Below, piece after piece: positions 1 to 9,568 of a stretch of 39,271 nt of DNA. Source of the DNA: Desulfosporosinus sp. GTDB lineage: Bacteria; Bacillota; Desulfitobacteriia; Desulfitobacteriales; Desulfitobacteriaceae. The stretch spans positions 1 to 39,271 of the forward strand of contig JARLHU010000192.1 in assembly GCA_031292095.1 (NCBI GenBank), given 5' to 3'. Within the stretch, counting starts at the first letter, position 1; the number at the start of each line of letters is the position of its first letter. The notes under the pieces were generated by a model. The model saw only the letters and a list, made by a program, of their open reading frames with translations. It had not been told where the DNA came from and made no database searches. A program made the position numbers and the translations under genes.

Positions 1-63
1 AAACTAAATGTGCATAGAAAAGCTGCGGAAAAATTTGAAACTTCTCTAGCGCAAGGCTGGTAA
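1..63 (+). CDS. C-terminal end of an upstream gene, truncated by the window edge
   Basis: An open frame runs from base 1 to a TAA at 61-63 and encodes the last 20 residues of a protein ending in ETSLAQGW. It stops 16 bases before the acsB start, just ahead of the acsB ribosome site, so it is probably in the same operon. In many acs clusters the gene before acsB is the CO dehydrogenase catalytic subunit, but this tail does not resemble the usual CODH C-terminus that I know, so the gene is left unnamed. Confidence 0.6.
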   Translation, partial: KLNVHRKAAEKFETSLAQGW

Positions 64-79
64 GAAAGGAGGAAGAGTA

Positions 80-2248
80 ATGTCTGTTGAACAAATTAGC
101 GAAGAAGTAATTAAAGAACCCAAAAAATTACTGCGTAAAGCGTATGATGGCACTATTACCGCTATGAGCTATGCAGAAATTCTGCTAAATCGTGCGATCA
201 AAGATTTCGGTGCGGAACAAATCGTTGGCTATCCAGATACCGCTTACCATCTTCCGGTTATTATGTGTCTTTCCGGCGAAAAAGTAACTAAATTAGGCGA
301 ATTGGTTCCCATTCTGAATCGCGTGCGTAATCAAGTTCGCACTGAACTTACCGTAGAGAATTCAAAGCTTTGGGGTGAATCAGTTCTATACGCTGCAGAG
401 GTTATTGAGACGATCAGTTATCTCCGTGGAGATAATCCTAAAGAGTTGCCTTGGACTGGATTCTTAGGTGATCCTATCGTACGTAAACACGGGATTAAGA
501 TGGTAGACTGGACCATTCCAGGTGTTGCTGTTATTCTTGGACGCGCTAAAGACTCTCAAGCAGCCAAGAAAATTGTAGAAAACCTCATGAATAAAGGGTT
601 TATGATCTTCCTATGTGATGAGATCATTGAGCAGTGTCTTGAAGAAAACGTTAAAATTGGGGAAGACTACATTGCATTCCCTGTAGGAAACTTTACGCAA
701 GTTATTCATGCTGTTAACTATGCCTTCCGCGCAGGTCTTGCCTTCGGTGGGATCGCTCCTGGAGACAGAGCAAAACATCTTGATTATCAAAAACGTCGGG
801 TTCTGGCCTTCGTTCTTCATCTCGGCGAGCGGGATGATGTTAAGGTAGCTGCTTCAATGGGCGCAATCTTCATGGGCTTCCCAGTCCTGACGGATCAACC
901 GCTTACTGCAGAAGAACAAATTCCTGATTGGTATATCTCTGAGCCGGACTATGAGAAGATCGTTCCATTGGCTATGGAAGTCCGCGGCATTAAAATAACA
1001 AGTATCGATATTCCGATTCCGGTCAACTTCGGACCTGCTTTCGAGGGAGAAACCATCCGTAAAGCAGATACCTACGTTGAATTCGGTGGCGGACGTACGA
1101 CTTCTTTTGAACTCGTTCATTCAGTCGGACCCGATGACATTGTTGATGGTCAGATCACAGTTATTGGGCCTGAAATTGATACCGTTCCAGAGGGTACCAA
1201 AATGCCTTTGGGTATTGTGGTCAATGTATACGGACGTAAGATGCAAGATGACTTTGAAGGCGTTTTGGAACGTCGGATTCACTACTTTACAAACTATGGA
1301 GAAGGTATCTGGCACGTTGCCCAACGGGATATGTGTTGGGTCCGGATTTCCAAAGAAGCTCGAGCTAAAGGCTTCTTAATAAGACACATCGGTGAGCTCC
1401 TGATGGCAAAATTAAAACAGGAATTCCCAGCCATCATCGACCGTGTAGAAGTTATTCTTTATACAGATCAGGCTGCGGTTGAGGAAAACCTCATCAAAGC
1501 TCGCGAAGTGTATAAAAAACGTGATGATCGTATGAGGACCTTGACGGATGATTCTGTTGAAGACTTCTACTCCTGCTTGCTTTGTCAATCCTTTGCTCCA
1601 AACCATGTTTGTATTGTTACCCCAGAACGGGTTGGCTTATGCGGAGCCGTTAGTTGGTTAGATGCCAAAGCATCGTTTGAAATTGCCCCAACCGGTCCAA
1701 ACCAACCTATTCCTAAGGGCGAAGCGATTGATGATTTAAAAGGCATGTGGAAAAGTTGCAACGATTATTTATATACAACTTCTAACAATAGCTTAGAAGA
1801 GGTCAATCTCTATACGATCATGGACAAACCAATGACTTCCTGCGGTTGCTTTGAGGCCATCATGGCCATCATTCCTGAAGCCAATGGGATTATGGTTACC
1901 ACTCGTGAGCACAGCGGAATGACCCCTGTCGGTATGACTTTCTCCACGTTAGCCGGAACATGCGGCGGCGGATACCAAACCCCTGGATTCATGGGAATCG
2001 GACGCTCTTACCTTGTCAGTAAAAAATTCATTCCTGCTGATGGTGGGTTAGCCCGTATCATCTGGATGCCTAAAGAACTGAAAGAGTTCTTGCGTGAGGA
2101 TTTGACGCAACGTTGCATTGACGAAGGTTTAGGCGCAGACTTTATCGATAAGATTGCGGATGAATCCGTCGGAACAACGACAGAAGAAATTATACCATTC
2201 CTCGAAGAAAAAGGACATCCTTGCTTCAACCTTGAATCACTAATGTAA
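80..2248 (+). CDS. acsB: Acetyl-CoA synthase, CODH/ACS complex beta subunit
   Basis: AcsB joins a methyl group from the corrinoid iron-sulfur protein, CO and coenzyme A to make acetyl-CoA in the cytoplasm. The 722-residue protein is close to the length of the Moorella enzyme (729). The A-cluster ligands are all present: C499, C502, C511 and C521 have the same spacing as C506, C509, C518 and C528 of Moorella, and the CGC motif at C588/C590 matches C595/C597, which hold the distal nickel. The N-terminal CODH-docking region is kept, which is the bacterial form. The start follows an AAAGGAGG ribosome site with good spacing. It heads the acs gene series acsB-acsC-activator-cooC-acsD-acsE. No CODH gene lies downstream, so CO must come from a CODH encoded outside the window. 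Family assignment is very secure. Confidence 0.98.
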   Translation: MSVEQISEEVIKEPKKLLRKAYDGTITAMSYAEILLNRAIKDFGAEQIVGYPDTAYHLPVIMCLSGEKVTKLGELVPILNRVRNQVRTELTVENSKLWGESVLYAAEVIETISYLRGDNPKELPWTGFLGDPIVRKHGIKMVDWTIPGVAVILGRAKDSQAAKKIVENLMNKGFMIFLCDEIIEQCLEENVKIGEDYIAFPVGNFTQVIHAVNYAFRAGLAFGGIAPGDRAKHLDYQKRRVLAFVLHLGERDDVKVAASMGAIFMGFPVLTDQPLTAEEQIPDWYISEPDYEKIVPLAMEVRGIKITSIDIPIPVNFGPAFEGETIRKADTYVEFGGGRTTSFELVHSVGPDDIVDGQITVIGPEIDTVPEGTKMPLGIVVNVYGRKMQDDFEGVLERRIHYFTNYGEGIWHVAQRDMCWVRISKEARAKGFLIRHIGELLMAKLKQEFPAIIDRVEVILYTDQAAVEENLIKAREVYKKRDDRMRTLTDDSVEDFYSCLLCQSFAPNHVCIVTPERVGLCGAVSWLDAKASFEIAPTGPNQPIPKGEAIDDLKGMWKSCNDYLYTTSNNSLEEVNLYTIMDKPMTSCGCFEAIMAIIPEANGIMVTTREHSGMTPVGMTFSTLAGTCGGGYQTPGFMGIGRSYLVSKKFIPADGGLARIIWMPKELKEFLREDLTQRCIDEGLGADFIDKIADESVGTTTEEIIPFLEEKGHPCFNLESLM

Positions 2249-2264
2249 ATTGGTTAGCAAGATG

Positions 2265-2295
2265 CCAAGGCCGCTGTTATTTTCAGAGGCCTTGG
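2265..2295 (+). other. Hairpin in the acsB-acsC spacer
   Basis: CCAAGGCC at 2265-2272 pairs perfectly with GGCCTTGG at 2288-2295, and CTG/CAG can extend the stem inside the loop. No run of T follows, so this is not a standard intrinsic terminator. It may stabilise or punctuate the acsB message within the operon (inference). Confidence 0.55.
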
Positions 2296-2409
2296 TTGAC
2301 TGCCCCCCAATCTATATAAATTAGGCACACTGTATATTTTTTAGCACAATCGGTATGATACTAATGGTTAACCTACTTATACTAAATTAACTTAGAAAGG
2401 GGTTTCAAA

Positions 2410-3735
2410 ATGGCTCTAACAGGTTTAGAAATCTATAAACAACTCCCTAAGAAAAACTGCGGAGAATGTGGCGTACCAACTTGTCTAGCCTTTGCTATGG
2501 CATTGGCTGCAGGTAAAGCTGCGTTAGACACCTGTCCTTATGTCACGGATGCTGCTCGGGAGAATTTGGAGTCCGCCGCTGCACCTCCAATCAAGGCCAT
2601 TAAATTTGGCAATGGGTCAGTCATGGGGGATGAAACAGTAATGTATCGCCATGATAAGACCTTCTATCACGAAACAACCATTGTCATACAAGTTTCCGAT
2701 GCCCTAAGTGATGACGAAGTTAGTGCTAAACTTGCTGAGATCAACGGCTTAGAGTTCGACCGCGTAGGACTTCATTACTCTGTTGAAGGTGTAGCTATAG
2801 TAAATGAATCCGGTGATGCTGCACGCTTTGCAAAAGTTGCTGCTGCTGTGGCCGCTGGCACTGATAAATCACTGCTCCTGATTAGCAATGATCCCGCTGC
2901 TTTAAAGGCTGCTGTTGGGCCGCTGGCAGCTAGAAAGCCTCTCATTGGAGAAGCAAATATTGATAACTATGAAGCAGTAGTTAATATTGCTAAGGAAAAC
3001 TCCGTTCCAGTGATCCTGAAAGCAGAGGGCCTTGATGCCCTAAGTGACCTTGTTGAAAAGGCAGTAGCCCTTGGATATAAAGAATTTGTTTTGGATCCCG
3101 GCTCTAAAACCACAGCCCAAAAGTTAGCTGATCTGACCCAATTGCGTCGTTTAGCTATTAAAAAGAAATTCCGCACGTTCGGTTTTCCAGTCGTTGTATT
3201 TACAAATCATGAAAATCCTCTCGATGAAATTATGGAGGCTTCAGTTTACGTTTGTAAATATGCTAGTGCTATCGTCGTGAAGACTAGTGCTAAAGCTCAT
3301 CTCTTGCCGCTGATGGCACTCAAACAAAATCTTTACACTGATCCTCAGAAACCAATTCAAGTTGAGGAAAAATTGTATGCTATTGGTGAAGTTAACGAGA
3401 ATTCTCCATTGTATCTCACAACAAACTTCTCATTAACCTACTACAGTGTCGAGGGTGAAGTAGAATCCACCAAAATTCCTAGTTATATTATTCCAGTCAA
3501 TACTGAAGGAACCTCGGTACTCACCGCATACGCAGCTGGTAAATATGAGCCAGAGTTAATGTGGGAGACGATGCAAAAGCTTGGCGTTCCTGAACTTCTA
3601 AAACACAAGAATGTTATCATTCCGGGTTATGTTGCTGTTGTCACCGCCAAACTCAAAGAGATCTCAGGCTGGAATGTTATTGTCGGTCCTCGTGAATCCA
3701 GCGGGATCGTTGCGTTCGCAAAAACTCTGAAATAG
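2410..3735 (+). CDS. acsC: Corrinoid iron-sulfur protein, large (gamma) subunit
   Basis: AcsC carries the [4Fe-4S] cluster and, together with AcsD, the corrinoid that shuttles the methyl group from methyltetrahydrofolate to AcsB. The N-terminus has C17, C20, C25 and C42 (motif NCGECGVPTC, then a single Cys), the typical cluster-binding pattern of this family. The remainder is a TIM-barrel region followed by a C-terminal corrinoid-binding domain rich in small residues. The length of 441 matches the family. An AGAAAGGGG ribosome site precedes the ATG. It lies 161 bases behind acsB, with a hairpin in the spacer and no clear promoter, so co-transcription is likely. Confidence 0.97.
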   Translation: MALTGLEIYKQLPKKNCGECGVPTCLAFAMALAAGKAALDTCPYVTDAARENLESAAAPPIKAIKFGNGSVMGDETVMYRHDKTFYHETTIVIQVSDALSDDEVSAKLAEINGLEFDRVGLHYSVEGVAIVNESGDAARFAKVAAAVAAGTDKSLLLISNDPAALKAAVGPLAARKPLIGEANIDNYEAVVNIAKENSVPVILKAEGLDALSDLVEKAVALGYKEFVLDPGSKTTAQKLADLTQLRRLAIKKKFRTFGFPVVVFTNHENPLDEIMEASVYVCKYASAIVVKTSAKAHLLPLMALKQNLYTDPQKPIQVEEKLYAIGEVNENSPLYLTTNFSLTYYSVEGEVESTKIPSYIIPVNTEGTSVLTAYAAGKYEPELMWETMQKLGVPELLKHKNVIIPGYVAVVTAKLKEISGWNVIVGPRESSGIVAFAKTLK

Positions 3736-3847
3736 TGCTTGGTCGGATTGAACTGCCGTAAGAAAGACAATGAGTATTATGCCAAAATTGAAATTTTTGC
3801 ATAAGTCGCTTAATCAGCATTTCTTAAGGTAGAGTAAGGAAGTGACA

Positions 3848-5761
3848 ATGATGCCCCCATTTCAAATTAAATTCATGCCAGAGAGCCGCATCATTGAGGC
3901 AGAATCTGGTACGTCGCTGCTCCATGCAGCCGCTCAGGCCGAAATTTTTATCAAATCAGGATGCGGTAGTAAGGGATCCTGCGGTGCTTGTAAAGTCGTC
4001 GTTTTAAGTGGGGAACCCTTAGTGATCGGAACTGGAAGCTTGACACCTGAACAATTATCAGAAGGTGTTCGACTGGCCTGTCAAACCATGATTCAAGGAG
4101 ATATGACAGTTGAGGTGCCTCTGGAATCCAGGTTAAAAGAACATCAGGTGTTAATGGGGGATGTCCAAAAGGGAATCTTACAGGAAAGCGACCATGATTT
4201 ACTCGAGAAATTCGGGCATCAGCCTCTTGCAACAAAGCTGAGGATTTCACTTTCGGCTCCGACTTTGACGGAAAACACGAGTGATTGGGCTCGCCTGAGT
4301 ATGGAGATTCGCCGTGTCCTAAAAACCGGAGAAAAACCTGTTGATATTCCTTTGTCAGTACTTAAAAATCTCCCTGAAGCACTCCGCAAAGCAAACTGGG
4401 ATGTGTCTGTCACTTTAACAGATATTGACAATGGGATAACAGTCACCCACGTGGAAGCGGGAAATGATAACCCACCGTATGGGCTGGCGATCGATATTGG
4501 GACAACAACTGTTGTCGTTTATCTAGTCAATCTCTCAACTGGAGAAGTTGTTGATCAGCAGGGATCTTACAATAAGCAAGCAAAATTTGGCGATGACGTT
4601 ATCACACGTATAGTGTATGCGGTTGAAAACGCAGAACAATTACAAGAGATCCGAATCGCTGTTGTTGATACCATCAACGAACTTATTGATAAGATACTTG
4701 TACGTCAATCTTTGACTTGTAACGATTTTTCAGCTGCTGTTGCTGCCGGAAATACCACAATGACTCAATTATTTTTGGGCGTCGATCCGCGCTACATTCG
4801 GTTAGAACCCTACATTCCTACCATGACAAATGTTCCTTCTATTCCTGCAAAGGACGTCGGGCTTCATATTTTACCCGAAGCTTTGGTACATTGTTTTCCT
4901 TCGGTAGCGAGTTATGTCGGAGGGGACATTATATCTGGAACGATGGTAACAGATCTAGCTAATGGAGAAGACATTATTCTCTTTATTGATATAGGAACTA
5001 ATGGGGAAATAGTGCTTGGAAATACTGATTGGCTTGTATCATGTGCTTGTTCTGCAGGACCAAGCTTTGAGGGCGGTGGGATCACATTTGGAATGCGGGC
5101 AATGCCAGGGGCTATTGAACGAGTTGTTATAGATCCTGAAACCCTGGATGTAGCGCTCAAAGTGATTAGCAAAACCCTTCCAGTAGGGATATGCGGGTCA
5201 GGACTTGTGGATTGTTTGTCTAAGTTGCTTGAAGCGGGTATTATTGATCGCGTTGGAAATTTCCAGATGGGACATTCCGCTAACTCAGCTCGATTACGAG
5301 CTACTTCAGATGACAAAGAATTCGTACTTGCCTGGGCTGATCAAGCTGGTGGGGGAAAAGATGTCGTCATCACTGAAAATGATGTTAAAAATACAATCCG
5401 TGCTAAAGGCGCCATTTACGCAGGGATCCGAACGTTGTTGAATATGGTTTCTGTGGAGATGGACATGATCAGCCGGATCATCATTGCTGGTGGTTTCGGT
5501 AATTACCTTAATGTACAAGATTCGGTACAAATCGGATTGCTTCCAGATATAGAAGAGGAACGGTTCGAATTTATCGGAAACGCTTCGATCAAAGGAGCGC
5601 GTCTTGCTTTACTTTCGCAGAATGCATGGCGTGAAGCGAAAGAATTGGGACAAAAAATGACCTATGTCGAGTTGTCGGTTGGACCAACATTTATGGATGA
5701 ATATGTTTCCGCTCTGTTTTTGCCCCATACGGATTTTTCTCTATTCCCATCTTGCACTTAA
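3848..5761 (+). CDS. Reductive activator of the corrinoid iron-sulfur protein (2Fe-2S ferredoxin plus ASKHA ATPase)
   Basis: Proteins of this family (RACo/RACE, DUF4445) use ATP to push an electron uphill and return inactive Co(II) corrinoid protein to Co(I). The N-terminal plant-type ferredoxin domain has C39, C45, C48 and C78, a CX5CX2CX29C pattern for a [2Fe-2S] cluster. After a linker, the ASKHA-type ATPase part carries glycine-rich phosphate loops such as AIDIGTTTVVVYL and FIDIGTNGEIVLG, and a C-terminal IIAGGFGNYL motif. A GTG at 3842 is in frame, but the AAGGA at 3836-3840 sits directly on it and is correctly spaced for the ATG at 3848, so that start was chosen (637 aa). Its place between acsC and acsD fits the role. 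Confidence 0.93.
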   Translation: MMPPFQIKFMPESRIIEAESGTSLLHAAAQAEIFIKSGCGSKGSCGACKVVVLSGEPLVIGTGSLTPEQLSEGVRLACQTMIQGDMTVEVPLESRLKEHQVLMGDVQKGILQESDHDLLEKFGHQPLATKLRISLSAPTLTENTSDWARLSMEIRRVLKTGEKPVDIPLSVLKNLPEALRKANWDVSVTLTDIDNGITVTHVEAGNDNPPYGLAIDIGTTTVVVYLVNLSTGEVVDQQGSYNKQAKFGDDVITRIVYAVENAEQLQEIRIAVVDTINELIDKILVRQSLTCNDFSAAVAAGNTTMTQLFLGVDPRYIRLEPYIPTMTNVPSIPAKDVGLHILPEALVHCFPSVASYVGGDIISGTMVTDLANGEDIILFIDIGTNGEIVLGNTDWLVSCACSAGPSFEGGGITFGMRAMPGAIERVVIDPETLDVALKVISKTLPVGICGSGLVDCLSKLLEAGIIDRVGNFQMGHSANSARLRATSDDKEFVLAWADQAGGGKDVVITENDVKNTIRAKGAIYAGIRTLLNMVSVEMDMISRIIIAGGFGNYLNVQDSVQIGLLPDIEEERFEFIGNASIKGARLALLSQNAWREAKELGQKMTYVELSVGPTFMDEYVSALFLPHTDFSLFPSCT

Positions 5762-5782
5762 CGTAACACAGGAGGTAAATTC

Positions 5783-6544
5783 ATGACCAAATATATTGCT
5801 GTTGCTGGTAAAGGTGGAGTAGGCAAGACGACGTTCACTGCTTTATTACTAAGGCAAATGGTACACCAAAGAAGAGGGATTTCTGTTCTCGCCGTTGATG
5901 CCGATCCCAACGCGAACCTAGGAGAAGCACTGGGTTTAACTGTCACAGCAACTATTTCAGATTTGCTCGAACAAACTAAAGATCCTAAGGCGATCCCCAA
6001 TGGAATGTCAAAGCAAATCTTTATAGAGTATAAACTTTCGCAGGCACTCGTAGAGACCAAAGATATTGATCTTTTCGCCATGGGCGGGCCACAAGGTGCA
6101 GGATGTTACTGTTATGCTAATGATCTCTTGCGAAAATATATTGAGACCATTGGAGAAAACTATGACTTTGTGGTGGTGGATTCTGAAGCTGGTCTGGAAC
6201 ATATCAGCAGACGTACCATTCCGCGCATCGATGAGATGTTCGTTATCAGTGATTCTTCAGCACGGGGCGTCCGTTCAGCTGGGAGGGTACATGAACTGAT
6301 CCGTGGGCTTAAGTCCGCAGTGGGTTCCCTTCACTTGATTGTAACTAAATCGAGTGAAGGTAGTATGGAATCCTTAACAGCTGAGATAGAACGTACAGGG
6401 CTGACTTTGATCGGAGATATACCGTTAGATCCTATGGTAGTGGAATATGACTTGGCGGGCAAACCATTATACGATTTGCCTGATGATGCCGTTTCGGTCA
6501 AGGCTGTGGAAAGCATTTTGAACCGTGCCGGAATCTTTAACTAG
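5783..6544 (+). CDS. cooC: CooC/AcsF-type nickel-insertion ATPase
   Basis: This MinD/ParA-like P-loop ATPase helps insert nickel into CODH or acetyl-CoA synthase. The deviant Walker A motif GKGGVGKT is at residues 9-16. A CYC motif (C108, C110), which in CooC binds metal at the dimer interface, lies in GAGCYCYAND, and VVVDSEAGLEH follows. The length of 253 is normal. AGGAGG precedes the ATG by 7 bases, and the gene begins 21 bases after the activator stop. Since the cluster carries ACS but no CODH here, the ACS-specific form (AcsF) is as likely as the CODH form; sequence alone does not separate them. Confidence 0.93.
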   Translation: MTKYIAVAGKGGVGKTTFTALLLRQMVHQRRGISVLAVDADPNANLGEALGLTVTATISDLLEQTKDPKAIPNGMSKQIFIEYKLSQALVETKDIDLFAMGGPQGAGCYCYANDLLRKYIETIGENYDFVVVDSEAGLEHISRRTIPRIDEMFVISDSSARGVRSAGRVHELIRGLKSAVGSLHLIVTKSSEGSMESLTAEIERTGLTLIGDIPLDPMVVEYDLAGKPLYDLPDDAVSVKAVESILNRAGIFN

Positions 6545-6559
6545 AAAGGAGAGAAGTTC

Positions 6560-7519
6560 ATGTCCGTAACAATCGTAAAAGAAAGATATACAGGTAAAAT
6601 TGGAGAGGTAACACTCGGCGCAACTTCTGAACAAGGAGGAACAAGAACCTCCACAGTAACTATTGGTGGAGATAGCGCCTTACCATATCTTCATTTTGAA
6701 GGAAAATGCGCCCGACCAGTAATCGCCATGGAGGTCAATGACATTGCCCCGACATGGAATGAAACACTCACTAAACAATATGGAGATGTCTTCAATAATC
6801 CAGGGGCTTGGGCTAAACAATGCGTTGATGAATTTGGCGCAGACCTCATCTATCTAAAATTGCTCGGAGCAGACCCCGATGGTCAAAACCGCTCTCCTGA
6901 AGACTGTGTTCGTGTTGTTAAAGAAGTTTTGGCTGCCGTTGGAGTTCCGCTGATCGTAGTAGGATGTGGCGACACAGCCAAAGATAATGAAGTTATTGCA
7001 GCGGTTGCTGAAGCAGCTACTGGCGAAAACCTCCTTATCGGTGTTGCTGAACAAGAAACCTACAAAACTTATGCAGCTGCTGCAATGGTTCACAAACACA
7101 CTTTGATCGCTCAGTCACCTCTTGATATCAATATCTGTAAACAACTTAACATTCTGATCAATGAAATGGGCCTGCCGTTGAACAAGATTGTTATTGACCC
7201 ACTAATTGCAGGACTTGGCTTTGGTATTGAGTATGCTTATTCTATTATGGAACGGGCACGCTTGGGAGCCTTAGGAAATGATAAAATGCTCGCTATGCCA
7301 ATGTTTTGTTCCGTAGGTTATGAAGCTAATCGGACTAAAGAATCCAATTCACCTGCCGAGGAAAATCCTCAATGGGGAGACCTTGATGACCGTGCCGTAC
7401 TTTGGGAATCATTAACTGCTTCTGGCTTAATGCAAGTTGGAGCTAGCATTATTATGATGCGTAACCCTGCTGCAGTTGCTGTAGTGAAAAAGAACATTGA
7501 CGAATTGATGAGCGTCTAA
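6560..7519 (+). CDS. acsD: Corrinoid iron-sulfur protein, small (delta) subunit
   Basis: AcsD pairs with AcsC to form the methyl-carrying corrinoid protein. The 319-residue length and the TIM-barrel sequence fit the family, for example [18 protein letters not shown] and the conserved stretch [20 protein letters not shown]. The gene starts 15 bases after cooC, behind an AAAGGAGAG ribosome site, so the two are translationally close. The acsC and acsD products are expected in equal amounts, yet the genes are separated by the activator and cooC. This order is known in Firmicute acs clusters. Confidence 0.97.
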   Translation: MSVTIVKERYTGKIGEVTLGATSEQGGTRTSTVTIGGDSALPYLHFEGKCARPVIAMEVNDIAPTWNETLTKQYGDVFNNPGAWAKQCVDEFGADLIYLKLLGADPDGQNRSPEDCVRVVKEVLAAVGVPLIVVGCGDTAKDNEVIAAVAEAATGENLLIGVAEQETYKTYAAAAMVHKHTLIAQSPLDINICKQLNILINEMGLPLNKIVIDPLIAGLGFGIEYAYSIMERARLGALGNDKMLAMPMFCSVGYEANRTKESNSPAEENPQWGDLDDRAVLWESLTASGLMQVGASIIMMRNPAAVAVVKKNIDELMSV

Positions 7520-7542
7520 GTTAGTTTAAATCTCTAATTTTT

Positions 7543-7569
7543 ATTCAATTATGAGATTTCATATTGAAT
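7543..7569 (+). other. Hairpin between acsD and acsE
   Basis: ATTCAA and TATGA on the left pair with TCATA and TTGAAT on the right around a GATT loop, with one bulged T. The stem is AT-rich and is followed by AATTTAGAC, not by a T-run, so it is more likely an mRNA element or an operator than a terminator. Confidence 0.45.
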
Positions 7570-7571
7570 AA

Positions 7572-8432
<861 letters not shown>

Positions 8433-8465
8433 TATCCTACATTAGTCAATGAATGCTAAATAATA

Positions 8466-8508
8466 GGAAAAGCACTTCAGAACTTTCTGAAGTGCTTTTT
8501 CCTTTTCT
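8466..8508 (+). terminator. Intrinsic terminator of the acs cluster
   Basis: A stem of about 16 pairs (GGAAAAGCACTTCAGA with its complement, one bulged T) closes on a 4-base ACTT loop and runs into a T-rich tail. It marks the end of the acs operon. Confidence 0.93.
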
Positions 8509-8623
8509 GGCTTAGAATGCTCAATAGGTAATTCCTTTTTTTGTCGTTATATAATATAAGAATTCATACTGTCTAGCTGACAAGCATAGCTATAATAAGA
8601 TAGATAATTTGGAGGTGGATATT

Positions 8624-9457
8624 CTGGAGGCTTATTTTCATAAAGATCCCCGAATTGCGGTATGGATTGACCAGATCACAGAAACAGTATTTACTGTATG
8701 CTTATTAACTGGAAAAGACTCGGAAAAAGAGTTTCAAAAAGGTAGTCAAATTGTCTCGCAACTCACATCCTTATTACAGGGAATTTCAACGTTTCCAACA
8801 GAATATTTGGAAGATGGTTTAAAACAACTTCTCGAACAACAAATTCCTGATGCACGTGTTATTTATAACTATCCAGCGTTCCAGGATACAATGGACAGAA
8901 TGTTACGTGAAGGCATGTCGAATGTGATCAATTCCCAAAACGAAGAAGTACCGAATACCTCAATTTCTATATTAGAGAAGACAAGAGAAGATCACATTGG
9001 AGAGCAAAATGGAAATTTGGGAAGTCCTGAGCAAGTCTCAGTTGAAGAGCTTCTGATCGAACTTGCAATTCCTGCTCTTGCCTCTTTCGATATTACTTGT
9101 CCGGAGTTTAAAGAAATTGAAGTTGATGACAAGACGATTAACATCAAAGCCTATGGAATGTTGCGAACTTCACAAGTTCCTGAGCAGGCAAATCCTCTTA
9201 GACGTATTCTAAACAAAATTTTACCGAACAGCACGGTCTATTGGAACATAAATTTAATGGGTCAGACATTCCTGGCGCAAGTGGAAAATATCCTGATTTG
9301 TCTTTTGGATTCAGAGCATCCTATTATTATTGAAGACTTTACGAAGGAAGGTTGGAAGGTTTTTATGTGCAGTTCTGAAGATCTTACGTTCCCGCGCAGA
9401 TTAGAACGTGGGATTAGACAAATCCAGCGTTTAGGAAAGAAGTCCCAGATTGTATAA
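8624..9457 (+). CDS. Protein of unknown function between acsE and degS
   Basis: I do not recognise this roughly 277-residue protein. It has no signal peptide, membrane segment or cysteine cluster. Residues about 1-110 look alpha-helical, a polar linker follows (about 105-140), and the C-terminal half mixes beta strands and helices (EELLIELAIPALASFDITCP, then YWNINLMGQTFLAQVENILI). In-frame start candidates are TTG 8609, GTG 8615 and CTG 8624. The only good ribosome site, GGAGGT at 8611-8616, is correctly placed for the CTG, so that start is preferred although CTG is rare; TTG 8609 would add 5 residues. It has its own region after the acs terminator and is followed by the DegS/DegU-like pair, so it may be a partner of that system (inference). 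Confidence 0.8.
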   Translation: MEAYFHKDPRIAVWIDQITETVFTVCLLTGKDSEKEFQKGSQIVSQLTSLLQGISTFPTEYLEDGLKQLLEQQIPDARVIYNYPAFQDTMDRMLREGMSNVINSQNEEVPNTSISILEKTREDHIGEQNGNLGSPEQVSVEELLIELAIPALASFDITCPEFKEIEVDDKTINIKAYGMLRTSQVPEQANPLRRILNKILPNSTVYWNINLMGQTFLAQVENILICLLDSEHPIIIEDFTKEGWKVFMCSSEDLTFPRRLERGIRQIQRLGKKSQIV

Positions 9458-9516
9458 TTATTATGCTACTTTTTTCGAGTATAAGTAGGATATATTATTT
9501 CTGTGTCGAAATAGAT

Positions 9517-9542
9517 AAGGAGGTACGAATTTGAAAAGTTAA
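9517..9542 (+). other. Possible three-codon minicistron before degS
   Basis: A near-perfect AAGGAGGT at 9517-9524 is spaced 6 bases from TTG AAA AGT TAA (9531-9542). No longer frame starts there, and the histidine kinase starts 27 bases later in another frame with its own GAGGA site. It could be a leader that tunes kinase translation, or a relic ribosome site. Confidence 0.3.
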
Positions 9543-9568
9543 CCTAGATATCGAAATGAGGAATAATT

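Noticed and set aside
854..1379. Other-strand and shifted frames inside acsB and the other well-identified genes
   Set aside because: They have no ribosome site, no family resemblance and lie wholly inside strongly conserved coding regions.
2296..2324. A promoter for acsC at TTGACT
   Set aside because: The sequence 17 bases later is AATTAG, and the TATATA nearby is only 11 bases away.
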